A model generated the notes under the pieces. That model made no database searches, was not told where the DNA came from, and saw only the letters and a program-made list of their open reading frames with translations. The translations under genes were made by a program, and so were the position numbers. A stretch of DNA of 64,000 nt from Actinoplanes sp. NBRC 103695 (GTDB lineage Bacteria > Actinomycetota > Actinomycetes > Mycobacteriales > Micromonosporaceae), in assembly GCF_030269485.1 (NCBI RefSeq), contig NZ_BSTL01000007.1:339945-403944 (forward strand), given 5' to 3'. Positions 8,638 to 18,400 of this stretch are shown here, piece after piece (position 1 is the first letter of the stretch; every line of letters begins with the position of its first letter).

Positions 8638-9426
8638 ATGACAGACAGCACCAACGGGCGACCCCGAAGGACACCGGAGCGTCATCGCGGCGCGGTCACC
8701 CTGCGGCGCGAATCGATCCCGCCGAGCACCGCCGACGAGAAACTGCTCGATTCGCACTACCGCCGTGAGTGGAAAACGAAGGACGCCTGGCGGGCGTTGC
8801 GGATCCTCTCCGAGTTCGTCGAGGGATTCGACACGCTCGCCGATCTGCCCCCGGCGGTCAGCGTGTTCGGCTCGGCGCGCAGCAAGCCGGACAGCCCCGA
8901 GTGCGAGATGGCCGCCGACCTGGGCGCGGCCCTCGCCGAGGCGGGCTACGCGGTGATCACCGGCGGCGGTCCCGGCGTGATGGAGGCGGCCAACCGGGGC
9001 GCCACCGAGGCCGGTGGGATGTCCGTCGGACTGGGCATCGAGCTCCCGTTCGAGCAGGGCCTCAACGACTGGGTCGACGTCGGGATCGACTTCCGCTACT
9101 TCTTCGTCCGCAAGACCATGTTCGTCAAGTACGCGCAGGCTTTCGTCGTCCTGCCCGGCGGATTCGGCACCCTCGACGAACTGTTCGAGGCGATCACACT
9201 CGTGCAGACCAAGAAGGTCACCCGGTTCCCGGTGATCCTGATGGGCGCGGCGTACTGGGGTGGCCTTCTCGACTGGATGAAACGCACGGTGCTCGACGAC
9301 GGCAAGATCAGCCCGACGGATCTCGACCTGATCCAGGTGACCGACGACGTCGACGAGGCGGTGCGGATCATCGTCGACGCGGCGCCGATCTCCTCCTCGA
9401 ACTCCGTCGTCATGGAAGAGGACTGA
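8638..9426 (+). CDS. LOG-family (TIGR00730) Rossmann-fold protein, long form
   Basis: Member of the lysine-decarboxylase-like/LOG family, many of which are phosphoribohydrolases acting on cytokinin-type nucleotides or on nucleotide monophosphates. 262 residues, with an N-terminal extension of about 60 residues. The nucleotide-binding GGGPGVMEAANRGA and the family-defining PGGFGTLDELFEA are intact. ATG 8638 sits 7 nt after TACCGT (8625-8630), a leaderless layout. The next gene is a second, shorter LOG protein that starts immediately after the stop. The physiological substrate is unknown. Confidence 0.88.
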   Translation: MTDSTNGRPRRTPERHRGAVTLRRESIPPSTADEKLLDSHYRREWKTKDAWRALRILSEFVEGFDTLADLPPAVSVFGSARSKPDSPECEMAADLGAALAEAGYAVITGGGPGVMEAANRGATEAGGMSVGLGIELPFEQGLNDWVDVGIDFRYFFVRKTMFVKYAQAFVVLPGGFGTLDELFEAITLVQTKKVTRFPVILMGAAYWGGLLDWMKRTVLDDGKISPTDLDLIQVTDDVDEAVRIIVDAAPISSSNSVVMEED

Positions 9427-9972
9427 GTGGCGGCGATCGGCGTCTTCTGCGCGTCGTCCACCCGGCTCGACGAGCGCTGGCTGGAACTCGCCGCCGCGAC
9501 CGGCAAGGAACTGGCCGCTCGCGGCCACACCCTGGTCTCCGGCGGCGGCAAGGTCGGCATGATGGGTGCGGTCGCGGCCGGCGCCCGCTCGGGCCGGGCG
9601 CACACCCTCGGGATCATCCCGCAGACGCTGGTCGACTGGGAGGTCGCCGATCAGGACTCGGACGAGCTCGTCGTCACCGGGTCGATGTCCGCGCGGAAAG
9701 ATCTGATGATCGAGCGCTCGGACGCCTTCATCACCCTGCCGGGCGGACTCGGCACCCTGGACGAGCTCTTCGAGGTCTGGACGACAGCCACCCTGGCCCT
9801 GCACGCCAAGCCGATGGTCGTGCTCGACCCGGACGGCTTCTACGAGGGCCTCTTCGCCTGGCTGTCCGGCCTCACCGAGGACGCCTTCATCCGCCGCGAG
9901 GCCCTGGCCATGGTCACCGTCGCCGGTTCGGTCCCGGCCGCCTTCGACACCATCGGCGCCGCTCTCACCTGA
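9427..9972 (+). CDS. LOG-family (TIGR00730) protein, short form
   Basis: Second LOG-family phosphoribohydrolase-like protein, 181 residues, the normal family length. It shows AAIGVFCASS at the N-terminus, SGGGKVGMMG and PGGLGTLDELFEVW. GTG 9427 directly abuts the upstream TGA, so it is translationally coupled to the longer paralogue. The two differ throughout, so this is an old duplication or pairing rather than a recent one. The adjacent copies could form a heteromeric enzyme; this is inference. Confidence 0.9.
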   Translation: MAAIGVFCASSTRLDERWLELAAATGKELAARGHTLVSGGGKVGMMGAVAAGARSGRAHTLGIIPQTLVDWEVADQDSDELVVTGSMSARKDLMIERSDAFITLPGGLGTLDELFEVWTTATLALHAKPMVVLDPDGFYEGLFAWLSGLTEDAFIRREALAMVTVAGSVPAAFDTIGAALT

Positions 9973-9986
9973 CTACACTGCGTGCC

Positions 9987-11012
9987 ATGCCGTCGCAACG
10001 GCCGACTCTTCTCCAGGTCGCCCAACGGGCGGGGGTCTCCCGCAGCACGGCCTCGTTCGTCCTGGCCGGACGCCATGTGGACATGCGGATCTCCGAGGAG
10101 GCCCGGCAGCGGGTGCTGCGCGCGGCGGAGGAACTCGACTACCGGCCCAACCTGATGGCGCGCAGCCTGCGCACCAAGGTGACCAAGACGATCGCGCTGG
10201 TCTCCGACACCATCGCCTCCGATCCGTACGCCGGCCGCGCCATCCACGGCAGTCTCGCCGCCGCCGTCGCGCACGGGCATCTGCTCTTCATCGGCGAGAC
10301 CGAGGGCGACCCGGTGATCGAGGAGAAACTGATCTCCGACCTGCTCGACCGGCAGGTCGACGCGTTCGTCTACGCGAGCATGTCCACCCGCTACGTACGC
10401 CTGCCGAAACTGTTGCGCGGCTCCAAGGTGGCCCTGCTCAACTGCCTCACCCGGGCGGCCGCCCCGGCCCAGCACGCGGTCATCCCCGACGAGGTCGCGG
10501 CCGGCTGGAGCGCCGCGCAGGTGGTCGTCGAGGCCGGCCACCGCACCGGCATCCACCTGGTCGGAAACCTTGCCGAGCACGTGTTCGCGGGGCGCGAGCG
10601 GGTGGCCGGCATCCGCGAGGGGCTGGCGCAGGCAGGGGCCCGACCGGCCGGGACGATCGACTGCGACTGGTGGCCCGACCCGGCGTACGAGGCGGTCCAC
10701 GCGGCGCTCGCCGGAGGGCTGCGGCCGCGGGTGCTGATCTGCCTCAACGACCGGATCGCGCTGGGCGCCTACCAGGCGTTGCGGGAGGCCGGATTCACCG
10801 TCCCGGATGACGTCTCGGTGCTCTCTTTCGATGACTCCGACCTGGCCGCGTGGCTCCGGCCGCCGCTGACCAGCATCGCGCTGCCGCACTACCAGATGGG
10901 GTGGCGGGCGGTGGAACTGCTGCTCAGCCCCGATGCCGAGCCGGGCGTGGTGCGGGTGCCGATGCCCGTGCGCGCCAGGGCATCGGTCGGTAAGCCGGTC
11001 GACCTGACCTGA
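9987..11012 (+). CDS. LacI-family transcriptional regulator
   Basis: 341-residue LacI/GalR regulator. The N-terminal helix-turn-helix (LLQVAQRAGVSRSTASFVLAGR) and hinge helix (ELDYRPNLMARSLRT) precede a periplasmic-binding-protein-like sensor domain with DVSVLSFDDSDLAAWLRPPLTSI near its end. ATG 9987 follows TACACT (9974-9979) by 7 nt, so it is probably leaderless. It has no transporter next door, so it may act in trans or on itself. The effector cannot be inferred. Confidence 0.92.
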   Translation: MPSQRPTLLQVAQRAGVSRSTASFVLAGRHVDMRISEEARQRVLRAAEELDYRPNLMARSLRTKVTKTIALVSDTIASDPYAGRAIHGSLAAAVAHGHLLFIGETEGDPVIEEKLISDLLDRQVDAFVYASMSTRYVRLPKLLRGSKVALLNCLTRAAAPAQHAVIPDEVAAGWSAAQVVVEAGHRTGIHLVGNLAEHVFAGRERVAGIREGLAQAGARPAGTIDCDWWPDPAYEAVHAALAGGLRPRVLICLNDRIALGAYQALREAGFTVPDDVSVLSFDDSDLAAWLRPPLTSIALPHYQMGWRAVELLLSPDAEPGVVRVPMPVRARASVGKPVDLT

Positions 11013-11079
11013 CGGGCGACAGACACCCGCCCCGCCGCGGGGCTACGGTCCACTGTGATTCCCTGATCGGAGGTGCGCG

Positions 11080-11508
11080 GTGACCCGGAAACGTGTCCTG
11101 CTGCTCGGCGCCCTCCTGGCCGTGGCCGGCGTCGGCGCGCCCACCACGATGATCCTGATGTCCGATCACCGCGACGCGACCGACCCGCCGCCCGCGCCGC
11201 CCCGGATCGCCACCCAGCCGGTCCAGCCCGCGGTCCAGCCGATCGTCGCCGGAACTCCCGCGCCCGTCTCGGCGGCGCCGGTCACCGAGGTGGTGGTCAC
11301 CACGTTGCCGCCCGCCCTGGCCACGCCCGTCCTGTCCACTCCGGCCCTGTCCACTCCGGCGGGACCGGCTACCACGTCGGGCCGGCCGGACCCGCTCACG
11401 ATCCGTAAGCCCGTCGTGCAGGTCTCCGCGCCGCCACCCCTGTCGACCGGCGACCCCGTCGCCCAGCCGCCGCCACTGACCGGCGACGACGACGAACCCC
11501 CGGGCTGA
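11080..11508 (+). CDS. Proline-rich membrane-anchored or secreted hypothetical protein
   Basis: 142-residue protein with a signal-like N-terminus (KRVLLLGALLAVAGVGAPTTMIL) followed by a low-complexity Pro/Ala/Thr/Val-rich tail, including QPVQPAVQPIV and a repeated LSTPALSTPA. GTG 11080 has a good ribosome binding site (GGAGG at 6 nt). It is likely extracytoplasmic and disordered. No catalytic motif and no recognised family. It precedes the adnA-like gene but is separated from it by 43 bp. Confidence 0.6.
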   Translation: MTRKRVLLLGALLAVAGVGAPTTMILMSDHRDATDPPPAPPRIATQPVQPAVQPIVAGTPAPVSAAPVTEVVVTTLPPALATPVLSTPALSTPAGPATTSGRPDPLTIRKPVVQVSAPPPLSTGDPVAQPPPLTGDDDEPPG

Positions 11509-11551
11509 CCTGTGGTGAGGGCTGTCGTACCCGCGTGGTCTGATTGATGCC

Positions 11552-14500
11552 GTGAGCACTCAGGCGACCTCTCCGGCGGCCCGCCGCCCGGCGTTTCGTC
11601 TGGTGCGGCGCCTGCCCGAGGCGGTTGTCCCGCTGCGGGCGGACCCCCTCCAGGAGCATGTGATCGGCCACACCGACGGCCCGATGCTCGTCCTCGGCGG
11701 CCCCGGCACCGGCAAGACGTCGACGCTGGTCGAGGCGGTCGCCGCGCGGATCGCCTCCGGCGTCGACCCCGAGCGCATCCTGGTTCTCACCTTCGGCCGC
11801 CGCGGCGCCGCGTCCCTGCGCGACCGGATCGAGGCGCGGATCGCCGGCGACGAGAGCCGCATCGTGCACGAGCCGTTGGTCAGGACCTTTCATGCGTACG
11901 CCTTCGGCCTGCTCCGCCGCGCCGCCGCCGAGCGCGGCGAACCGTCCCCGCGCCTGCTCACCGGCCCCGAACAGGACCTGATCATCCGCGAGCTGCTGTC
12001 CGTCATCGGCGAGGCGCTCGACCCGTACGGCTGGCCCGACGCTCTACGCCCCGCGCTGCCCACCAGGGCGTTCGCCCAGCAGCTCCGCGACCTGATGCAG
12101 CGAGCGGCCGAGCGCGGCGTCGGCCCGGTCGACCTGGCCCGCCTCGGCGAGCGCCTGGGCCGCGACGACTGGCCGGCCGCCGCCCGGTTCATCCGGGAGT
12201 ACGTCGCGGTCCTCGCCCTGCGCGACGCCACCACCCGGGGCTCCACCGCCTACGACCCCGCCGAGCTGGTGCGCGCCGCCTCGGGCCTGCTCACCGACGA
12301 CCCGTCCCTCCTGGACGCGGAGCGCCGCCGACTCTCCCACATCTACGTCGACGAGCTGGCCGAGACCGACCCCGCCCAGATCGAGTTGTTGTCGCTCGTC
12401 GCCGGCGGCGGAGTCCCCCTGGTCGCGTTCGCCGATCCGGACTCCTCCATCTACGGCTTCCGAGGCGCCGATCCCACCGTGGTGGCTGAATTCCCCCACC
12501 ACTTCCGCACCGCATCCGGTGCTCTGGCCGAGACCCTGACATTGCACACCAGCTACCGAGCGACCACCCCGATGCTCACGGCCACCGCAAACGTCACCAC
12601 CCACATGCGCGGCCCCCAACGCCACCGCTACCTGCACGCCCCCACCCCACCCGCCGCGCCCCCGTCCAACGCGCCCCCGTCCGCCGCGCTGCCACCCGCC
12701 GCCGCCTCGCCACCCGCCGCCGCGCCGCCATCCACCGATGGCCCGCTGCCCACCGACGCCCCTTCTCCCGGCGACGACGGCACTCCTCCTTCCACCGCGG
12801 CACTCACCTCGCCAAGTCCCGCGACCTCGGGTGACTTCGCGACCTCGGGTGACTTCGCGACCTCGGGTGACTTCGCGACCTCGGGTGACTTCGCGACCTC
12901 GGGTGACTTCGCGACCTCGGGTGACTTCGCGACCCCGGGTGACTCCGCGACCCCGGGCGGGCTCGGGGCTGCGGCGGAGGTGCGGACGTTTCGGACTCCG
13001 GGCAGCGAGACCGCCTACGTCGCGCACGTTCTGCGGGAGGCGCACCTCATCCACGGCGTGCCCTGGTCGCGGATGGCTGTCCTGATGCGATCGACGTCGT
13101 TGCAGCTGGCTTCGTTGCAGCGGGGGCTGACCGCCTCGGGGGTGCCCACCGTCACCCACGCGGAGGATCTGCCGCTTCATCTGCAGCCGGCGGTGGCGCC
13201 GTTCCTGTTGCTGCTCCGCTGTGCGCTGGAACCGGAGCTTCTCGACGAGGAAGCCGCCGTCGCCCTGCTGCACTCGCCGCTGGGCGGAGCCGATCCGCTG
13301 GCCGAGCGGCGGCTCCGGCAGGGTCTGCGGGCGCTGGCGCTGTCGGCGGGTGACCGGCGGCCCTCCGGCGAGCTGCTGGTCGACGCGGTCCGCGACCCGG
13401 CGGGGCTGGACATGGTCGAGCGCCGGTGGGCGGCGCCCGCGCAGCAGGTGTCGCGGCTGCTCGCCGTGGCGCGGGAGGCCGCGGCCGAGCCGGGGGCGTC
13501 GGCCGAGCAGGTGCTGTGGACGGTCTGGCGGGCCAGCGGGCTTTCCGAACGCTGGTACGCCCTCAGCACCCGCACCACCACCATCGACCCGGCGGCGGAC
13601 GGCGGCCGTGCCCGGCAGTGGCGTGCCGAAGCCGCCGACCGTGACCTGGACGCGATGGTGGTGCTCTTCGACGCAGCCGCCCGGTTCGTGGACCGGTTGC
13701 CCGGCGCGCGCACCGAGGTCTTCCTCGACCATGTGCTCGGCCAGGACCTGCCGGCGGATTCGATCGCCCCGAGCGCCGACCGCGGTGAAGCGGTCCGGCT
13801 GCTCACCGCCCACGCCGCCAAGGGCCTGGAGTGGGATGTCGTGGTGCTGGCCGGTGTCCAGGAGGGCATCTGGCCGGACCTGCGTCTGCGTGGCAGCCTG
13901 CTCGGCTCCGAACGGCTGGTCGACTTCCTGGCCGGCCGCGCCTCCTCGGGTGCCGCGGCCGTGGTCGGCGAGACGTCCGCGCTGCTCGACGAGGAGCGCC
14001 GCCTGTTCTACGTGGCGGCGACCCGGGCCCGCCGCAAGCTGGTCGTCACGGCCGTGGCCTCCGCCGGTGTCGGTGGCGCCGACGGCGAGGAGCAGCCGTC
14101 CCGCTTCCTCACCGAGCTGGCCGGCACCTACGGCCCGCCCGGCGCCACCCCGCCCCCGGCCGATCCGGAGGACCCGGGCCCACCCGAGCCGCCCGACCCC
14201 GGCCCGCCCGACCCCACCGATCCCGGCGACCCCGTCGATCCGGCGGACCCGCTCGATCCCACTGATCCGGCCGATCCCAGCGATCCCACCGATCCGACCG
14301 ATCCGGCCGATCCCGCGGATCCGGGTCCGGCTGCCGTCGACGAGAAGGTCGACGGCAGCCGGCCCGGTGCGGACGGGCGGGTGCCGGAGCAGCGGCGCGG
14401 CGACGACCACCTCGCCGTCGAGGTGGGTGCGGGGCGGGCACCCCGGGCTCTGACGCTGGCGGCGCTGGTGGCTGAGCTGCGTACCGTCGTGGTCTCGCCG

Positions 14501-15415
14501 GACCAGAATCCTGCCCGGCGGCGCGCCGCGGCCGCCGAGCTCGCCAAGCTGGCGGCCGCCGGAGTGCCGGGCGCGCATCCGGACCAGTGGTGGGGCCTGC
14601 GCGGGTTGTCCGACGACCGGCCGCTCGTCGACCCGGGTGATCCGGTCAAGGTCACGCCTTCCTCCATGGAGAGCGCGTTGCGTTGCAGCCTGCGCTGGCT
14701 GCTGGAACGGCACGGCGGTGCGGCGCCGCCCGGGCCGGCTCAGGGCGTCGGCAATCTGGTGCACGCGGCCGCCATGCTCGCCGAGGATGCCAACGCGGAT
14801 CGGGAGCAGCTGGTCGAGTACGTGTCGGCCCGCTTCGACGCGATCGAGCTGGCCGCCCGCTGGCTGGCCGGACCGGAGCACGACCGGGCCCAGGCCATGG
14901 TGGACAAGCTGTTGCGCTGGCTGGCGAAGAACCCGCGCCGGCTGCTCGCGATCGAGCACGAGTTCACCGTGCGGCTGGACGACCCGCAGCGGCCGATCCA
15001 GCTGACCGGCCGGGTGGACCGGCTGGAGGTCGACGAGCAGGGCCGGCTGGTCGTGATCGACCTGAAGACGGGCAAGACGACGGCGGTCACCGCATCCGAT
15101 CTGACCGAGCACGCGCAGCTCGCGGGTTATCAGGCGGCGGTGGACGCGGGCGCCTTCGACGAGTTGCACGGCGGCCGGGAGAGTGGCGGCGCCGCCCTGG
15201 TCCAGCTGGGACCGAGCAAGGACGCGCGCGAGCAGATGCAAGTGCCGCTGGCCGAGGCGGACGATCCGGACTGGGCGTACGCGATGGTCCGCCGCACCGC
15301 CGACACGATGGCCGCCGCGACGTTCTCCGCGGTGGCGAACAACCGTTGCCGGATCTGCCCGGTCCAGACCAGCTGCCCGGTCTCGGGGCGAGGGCGCCAG
15401 GTAGTGGAACCGTGA
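11552..15415 (+). CDS. adnA: AdnA-type helicase-nuclease subunit with low-complexity insertions
   Basis: Subunit of an AdnAB-type DNA end-resection motor-nuclease (double-strand break repair). Walker A is GGPGTGKT (49-56). Motif II reads DELAETDP rather than DEYQ, as expected for the weaker motor subunit. Motif V/VI regions (TAHAAKGLEWDVVVLAGVQEG, YVAATRARRKLV) are present. The C-terminal RecB-like nuclease has GRVDRLE and VIDLKTGK. An iron-sulfur set is formed by ALRCSLRW and RCRICPVQTSC (C-x2-C-x5-C). At 1287 residues it is about 200 longer than mycobacterial AdnA. The excess is a Pro/Ala plus SGDFAT repeat block (residues 363-470) and a DPxDP block (864-930). GTG start. Confidence 0.9.
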   Translation: MSTQATSPAARRPAFRLVRRLPEAVVPLRADPLQEHVIGHTDGPMLVLGGPGTGKTSTLVEAVAARIASGVDPERILVLTFGRRGAASLRDRIEARIAGDESRIVHEPLVRTFHAYAFGLLRRAAAERGEPSPRLLTGPEQDLIIRELLSVIGEALDPYGWPDALRPALPTRAFAQQLRDLMQRAAERGVGPVDLARLGERLGRDDWPAAARFIREYVAVLALRDATTRGSTAYDPAELVRAASGLLTDDPSLLDAERRRLSHIYVDELAETDPAQIELLSLVAGGGVPLVAFADPDSSIYGFRGADPTVVAEFPHHFRTASGALAETLTLHTSYRATTPMLTATANVTTHMRGPQRHRYLHAPTPPAAPPSNAPPSAALPPAAASPPAAAPPSTDGPLPTDAPSPGDDGTPPSTAALTSPSPATSGDFATSGDFATSGDFATSGDFATSGDFATSGDFATPGDSATPGGLGAAAEVRTFRTPGSETAYVAHVLREAHLIHGVPWSRMAVLMRSTSLQLASLQRGLTASGVPTVTHAEDLPLHLQPAVAPFLLLLRCALEPELLDEEAAVALLHSPLGGADPLAERRLRQGLRALALSAGDRRPSGELLVDAVRDPAGLDMVERRWAAPAQQVSRLLAVAREAAAEPGASAEQVLWTVWRASGLSERWYALSTRTTTIDPAADGGRARQWRAEAADRDLDAMVVLFDAAARFVDRLPGARTEVFLDHVLGQDLPADSIAPSADRGEAVRLLTAHAAKGLEWDVVVLAGVQEGIWPDLRLRGSLLGSERLVDFLAGRASSGAAAVVGETSALLDEERRLFYVAATRARRKLVVTAVASAGVGGADGEEQPSRFLTELAGTYGPPGATPPPADPEDPGPPEPPDPGPPDPTDPGDPVDPADPLDPTDPADPSDPTDPTDPADPADPGPAAVDEKVDGSRPGADGRVPEQRRGDDHLAVEVGAGRAPRALTLAALVAELRTVVVSPDQNPARRRAAAAELAKLAAAGVPGAHPDQWWGLRGLSDDRPLVDPGDPVKVTPSSMESALRCSLRWLLERHGGAAPPGPAQGVGNLVHAAAMLAEDANADREQLVEYVSARFDAIELAARWLAGPEHDRAQAMVDKLLRWLAKNPRRLLAIEHEFTVRLDDPQRPIQLTGRVDRLEVDEQGRLVVIDLKTGKTTAVTASDLTEHAQLAGYQAAVDAGAFDELHGGRESGGAALVQLGPSKDAREQMQVPLAEADDPDWAYAMVRRTADTMAAATFSAVANNRCRICPVQTSCPVSGRGRQVVEP
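12821..12960 (+). repeat. 18-bp tandem repeat inside adnA-like gene
   Basis: Six perfect copies of GCGACCTCGGGTGACTTC run from 12821 to 12928, followed by one diverged copy (12929-12946) and a partial one. They encode a repeated Ala-Thr-Ser-Gly-Asp-Phe hexapeptide. The perfect identity implies recent slippage expansion. Copy number probably varies between strains. Confidence 0.95.
14146..14332 (+). repeat. DPxDP-encoding low-complexity tract
   Basis: A GATCC/GATCCC-rich stretch encoding a run of Asp-Pro-(Thr/Ala/Gly/Ser/Leu) units, about 60 residues in the adnA-like product between the motor and nuclease halves. It probably forms an extended acidic linker. Confidence 0.85.
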
Positions 15416-15428
15416 AAAAAGAGGAACC

Positions 15429-18400
15429 GTGACCCAACCGTCCCTGTTCACCGAGGGGCCGCCCCGGCCACGCCGGCAAGCCGACGCCGGACCGCGCTAC
15501 ACCCCGCTCGAGCTGGCCCGCCTGCTGCGCCTGCACCCGCCGACGCGGGAGCAGACCGACATCATCGCCGCGCCGGTGGAGCCGATCCTGGTGGTCGCGG
15601 GCGCGGGTTCCGGCAAGACCGAGACGATGGCGTCGCGGGTGGTCTGGCTGGTCGCCAACGGGTACGCCCACCCGGACCAGATCCTCGGCCTGACCTTCAC
15701 CCGGAAGGCCGCAGGCGAACTCGCCCACCGGATCCGCACCCGGCTGGGCCAGCTGGTCCGCCGCCTGGGCCGGGACGACGCGCTGGCCGGCGAGGCGACC
15801 GTCGCCACCTACCACTCGTACGCCGCCCGCGTCGTCACCGAGCACGGCCTGCGAGCGGGCTTCGAGCCGTCCGCCCGGCTGCTCACCGAGGCGGCCCGCT
15901 GGCAGATCGTGGATTCGCTGGTCAGGTCGTACACGGGGGAGATGACCGGCCTGAACCGCGCCCCGGGCACGGTGACCGACGACGTGCTCGCGCTGGCCGG
16001 CGAGCTAGCCGAGCACCTGGTCACGCCGGACGAGCTGGCGGCCTGGACCGGGCGGTTCACCGGGGAGGTGCAGTCGCTGCCGGGCCGGGTCTACAAGGAC
16101 GTGTCGGACATGCTCCAGCGGCAGCGCCACCGGCTCACCCTGCTGCCCCTGGTGCGCCGCTACGAGCAGCGCAAACTCGACCTGGAGGCGATGGACTTCG
16201 GCGACCAGATGGCCCGGGCGGCGCGGGTGGCGCGGGATCATCCGGAGGTCGGCGAGATCGAGCGCGGCCGGTTCCGGGTGGTGCTGCTGGACGAGTACCA
16301 GGACACCAGCCACGCCCAGGTGACGATGCTGAACGCGCTGTTCGGCGGCGGCCATCCGGTGACCGCGGTGGGCGACCCCTGCCAGTCGATCTACGGCTGG
16401 CGGGGCGCCTCGGCGGGGACGCTGGACAGGTTCCCGGGCGAGTTCGCGCGGCGGGACGGCCGGGACGCCGCGGTGCTGACGCTGAGCAAGTCGTGGCGGA
16501 ACCGGCCGGAGATCCTGGACGTGGCGAACGCGTTGTCCGCACCGCTGCGCGCGGCGGGCGCCCGGGTCTCCGAGCTGGTGCCGGCGCAGCGGACCGCGGA
16601 GGGGGTGGGCGGCCGGACGGTGGCGTGCGCGCTGCTGCCCACGTACGTGCAAGAGGCCGAGTGGATCGCCGACTCGATGCTCACCGCCTGGCGGATCAGC
16701 GCCGGGATGCCGGACAAGCCCGCCGCCGAGATCCCGGTGGAGAAGCGGCCGACGAGCGCGGTCCTGGTCCGGGTGCGCAGTCAGATCGCGGTGCTGGAGG
16801 AGGCGCTGCGGGCGCGCGGCCTGCCGGTCGAGGTGGTCGGCCTGGGTGGTCTGCTGGACACCCCCGAGGTACGCGACGTGGTGTGCACGCTGCGGGTGCT
16901 GGCCGACCCGGCGGACGGCGCGTCCCTGTTGCGCCTGCTCACCGGCGCCCGCTGGCGGATCGGCCCGCGCGACCTGGTGGCCCTGCACCGGCGTGCCCGG
17001 TCGCTGGCCGCGGCCCGGGCGGCCGCCGTGAACGACGAGGAGCCGGACGAGGTGGTGGGCGACCGGCTGGACGACGCCACGCTGGTCGAGGCCATGGCCG
17101 ACCTGGGCGCGGCGCAGCAGTACTCGGCGGAGGCGTACGCCCGGCTGCGGTCGTACGCGCGGGAGCTTGCCGAGCTGCGCAAACGTCTCGACCAGCCGCT
17201 CCCGGACCTGGTCGCGGACATCGAGCGCACGATCGGCCTGGACGTCGAGGTGGCGGTCCGCGGATGGCAGACGGGCGACGCCGGGCTGGCCCGCGGTCAC
17301 CTGGACACCCTGGGTGATGTGGCGGCGCGCTACGCGGGTGACACCGACGGCGGCACGCTCGCCGGTTTCCTGGCCTTCCTGACCGCGGCCGAGGAGGAGG
17401 AGCGCGGCCTGGAGCCGGGGCAGGTGGATGTCGTCGAGGGCGCCGTGCAGATCCTGACCGCGCACGCGGCGAAGGGCCTGGAGTGGGACGTGGTCGCGGT
17501 GGCCGGCCTGGCCAAGGGCGTGTGGCCGGGCCTGGTGCGCAGCTCGGACCACTACCTGATGGGAATGGGCGTGCTGCCGTTCCCGCTGCGCGGCGACCGG
17601 GACGGGTTGCCGCTGCTGGACCTGTCGGAGGCGGCGGATCAGAAGGATGTCGCGACCGCGCTGGGCACGTTCGCCGCGGATTGGCGCGGGCATGACGAGC
17701 GGGAGGAGCGGAGGCTCGCGTACGTGGCGGTGACCCGTCCCCGCCGGCTGCTGCTGTGTTCGGCGTACTGGTGGGGTGACGGTGTGAAGAAGCCCCGTGG
17801 CCCGTCGGTGTTCCTGAACGAGGTGCGGGAGAGCTGCCTGGCCGGCGCCGGCGTGGTGGACGTGTGGACGCCGGAGCCGGCCCCGGACGCGACGAACCCG
17901 AGCGCCGAGCTGGTGGCGTCGGCGGAGTGGCCGGCTGACCCGCTGGGTCTGCGCCGCCCGGCGATGCAGGCGGCCGCCGACCTGATCCGCCGGATGATCA
18001 CCATGCCGGAGCCGGACGCCGCGGTCGCGTTCGCCGAACTGGCCGAGGCCGACCCGGAGATCGCCGAGCGGGCGGGCATGGCCGCCGACCTGGTCGGGCT
18101 CCCGGAGGCGAAGGAGGCCGGCGACCCGGCGGTCGAGCGCTGGCGTACCGAGGCGACCATGCTGCTGGCCGAGCGCTCCGAACGCGCCCGCCGGGACGGG
18201 CCGCTCGAGGTCGCCGTGCCACCGCACCTGTCCGTGTCCCAGCTCGTGGTGCTGCGCCGCGACCCGCAGCGGCTGGCCCGCTCGCTGCGCCGGCCGCTGC
18301 CGCAGACCCCGGCCCCGTACGCCCGCCGCGGCACCGCCTTCCACGCCTGGCTGGAGCAGCGCTTCGGCTCGGTCCGCCTGCTCGACCTGGACGAGCTGCC

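Noticed and set aside
12821..12960. CRISPR-like spacing of short repeats
   Set aside because: The 18-bp units are directly contiguous with no spacers and are in frame inside a protein gene.
12044..15451. 1135-residue minus-strand frame opposite the adnA-like gene (and a 905-residue one at 16005-18722)
   Set aside because: Long antisense frames are expected at this GC content; composition is Arg/Gly/His-rich and no motif is present, while the plus frames carry full helicase-nuclease signatures.
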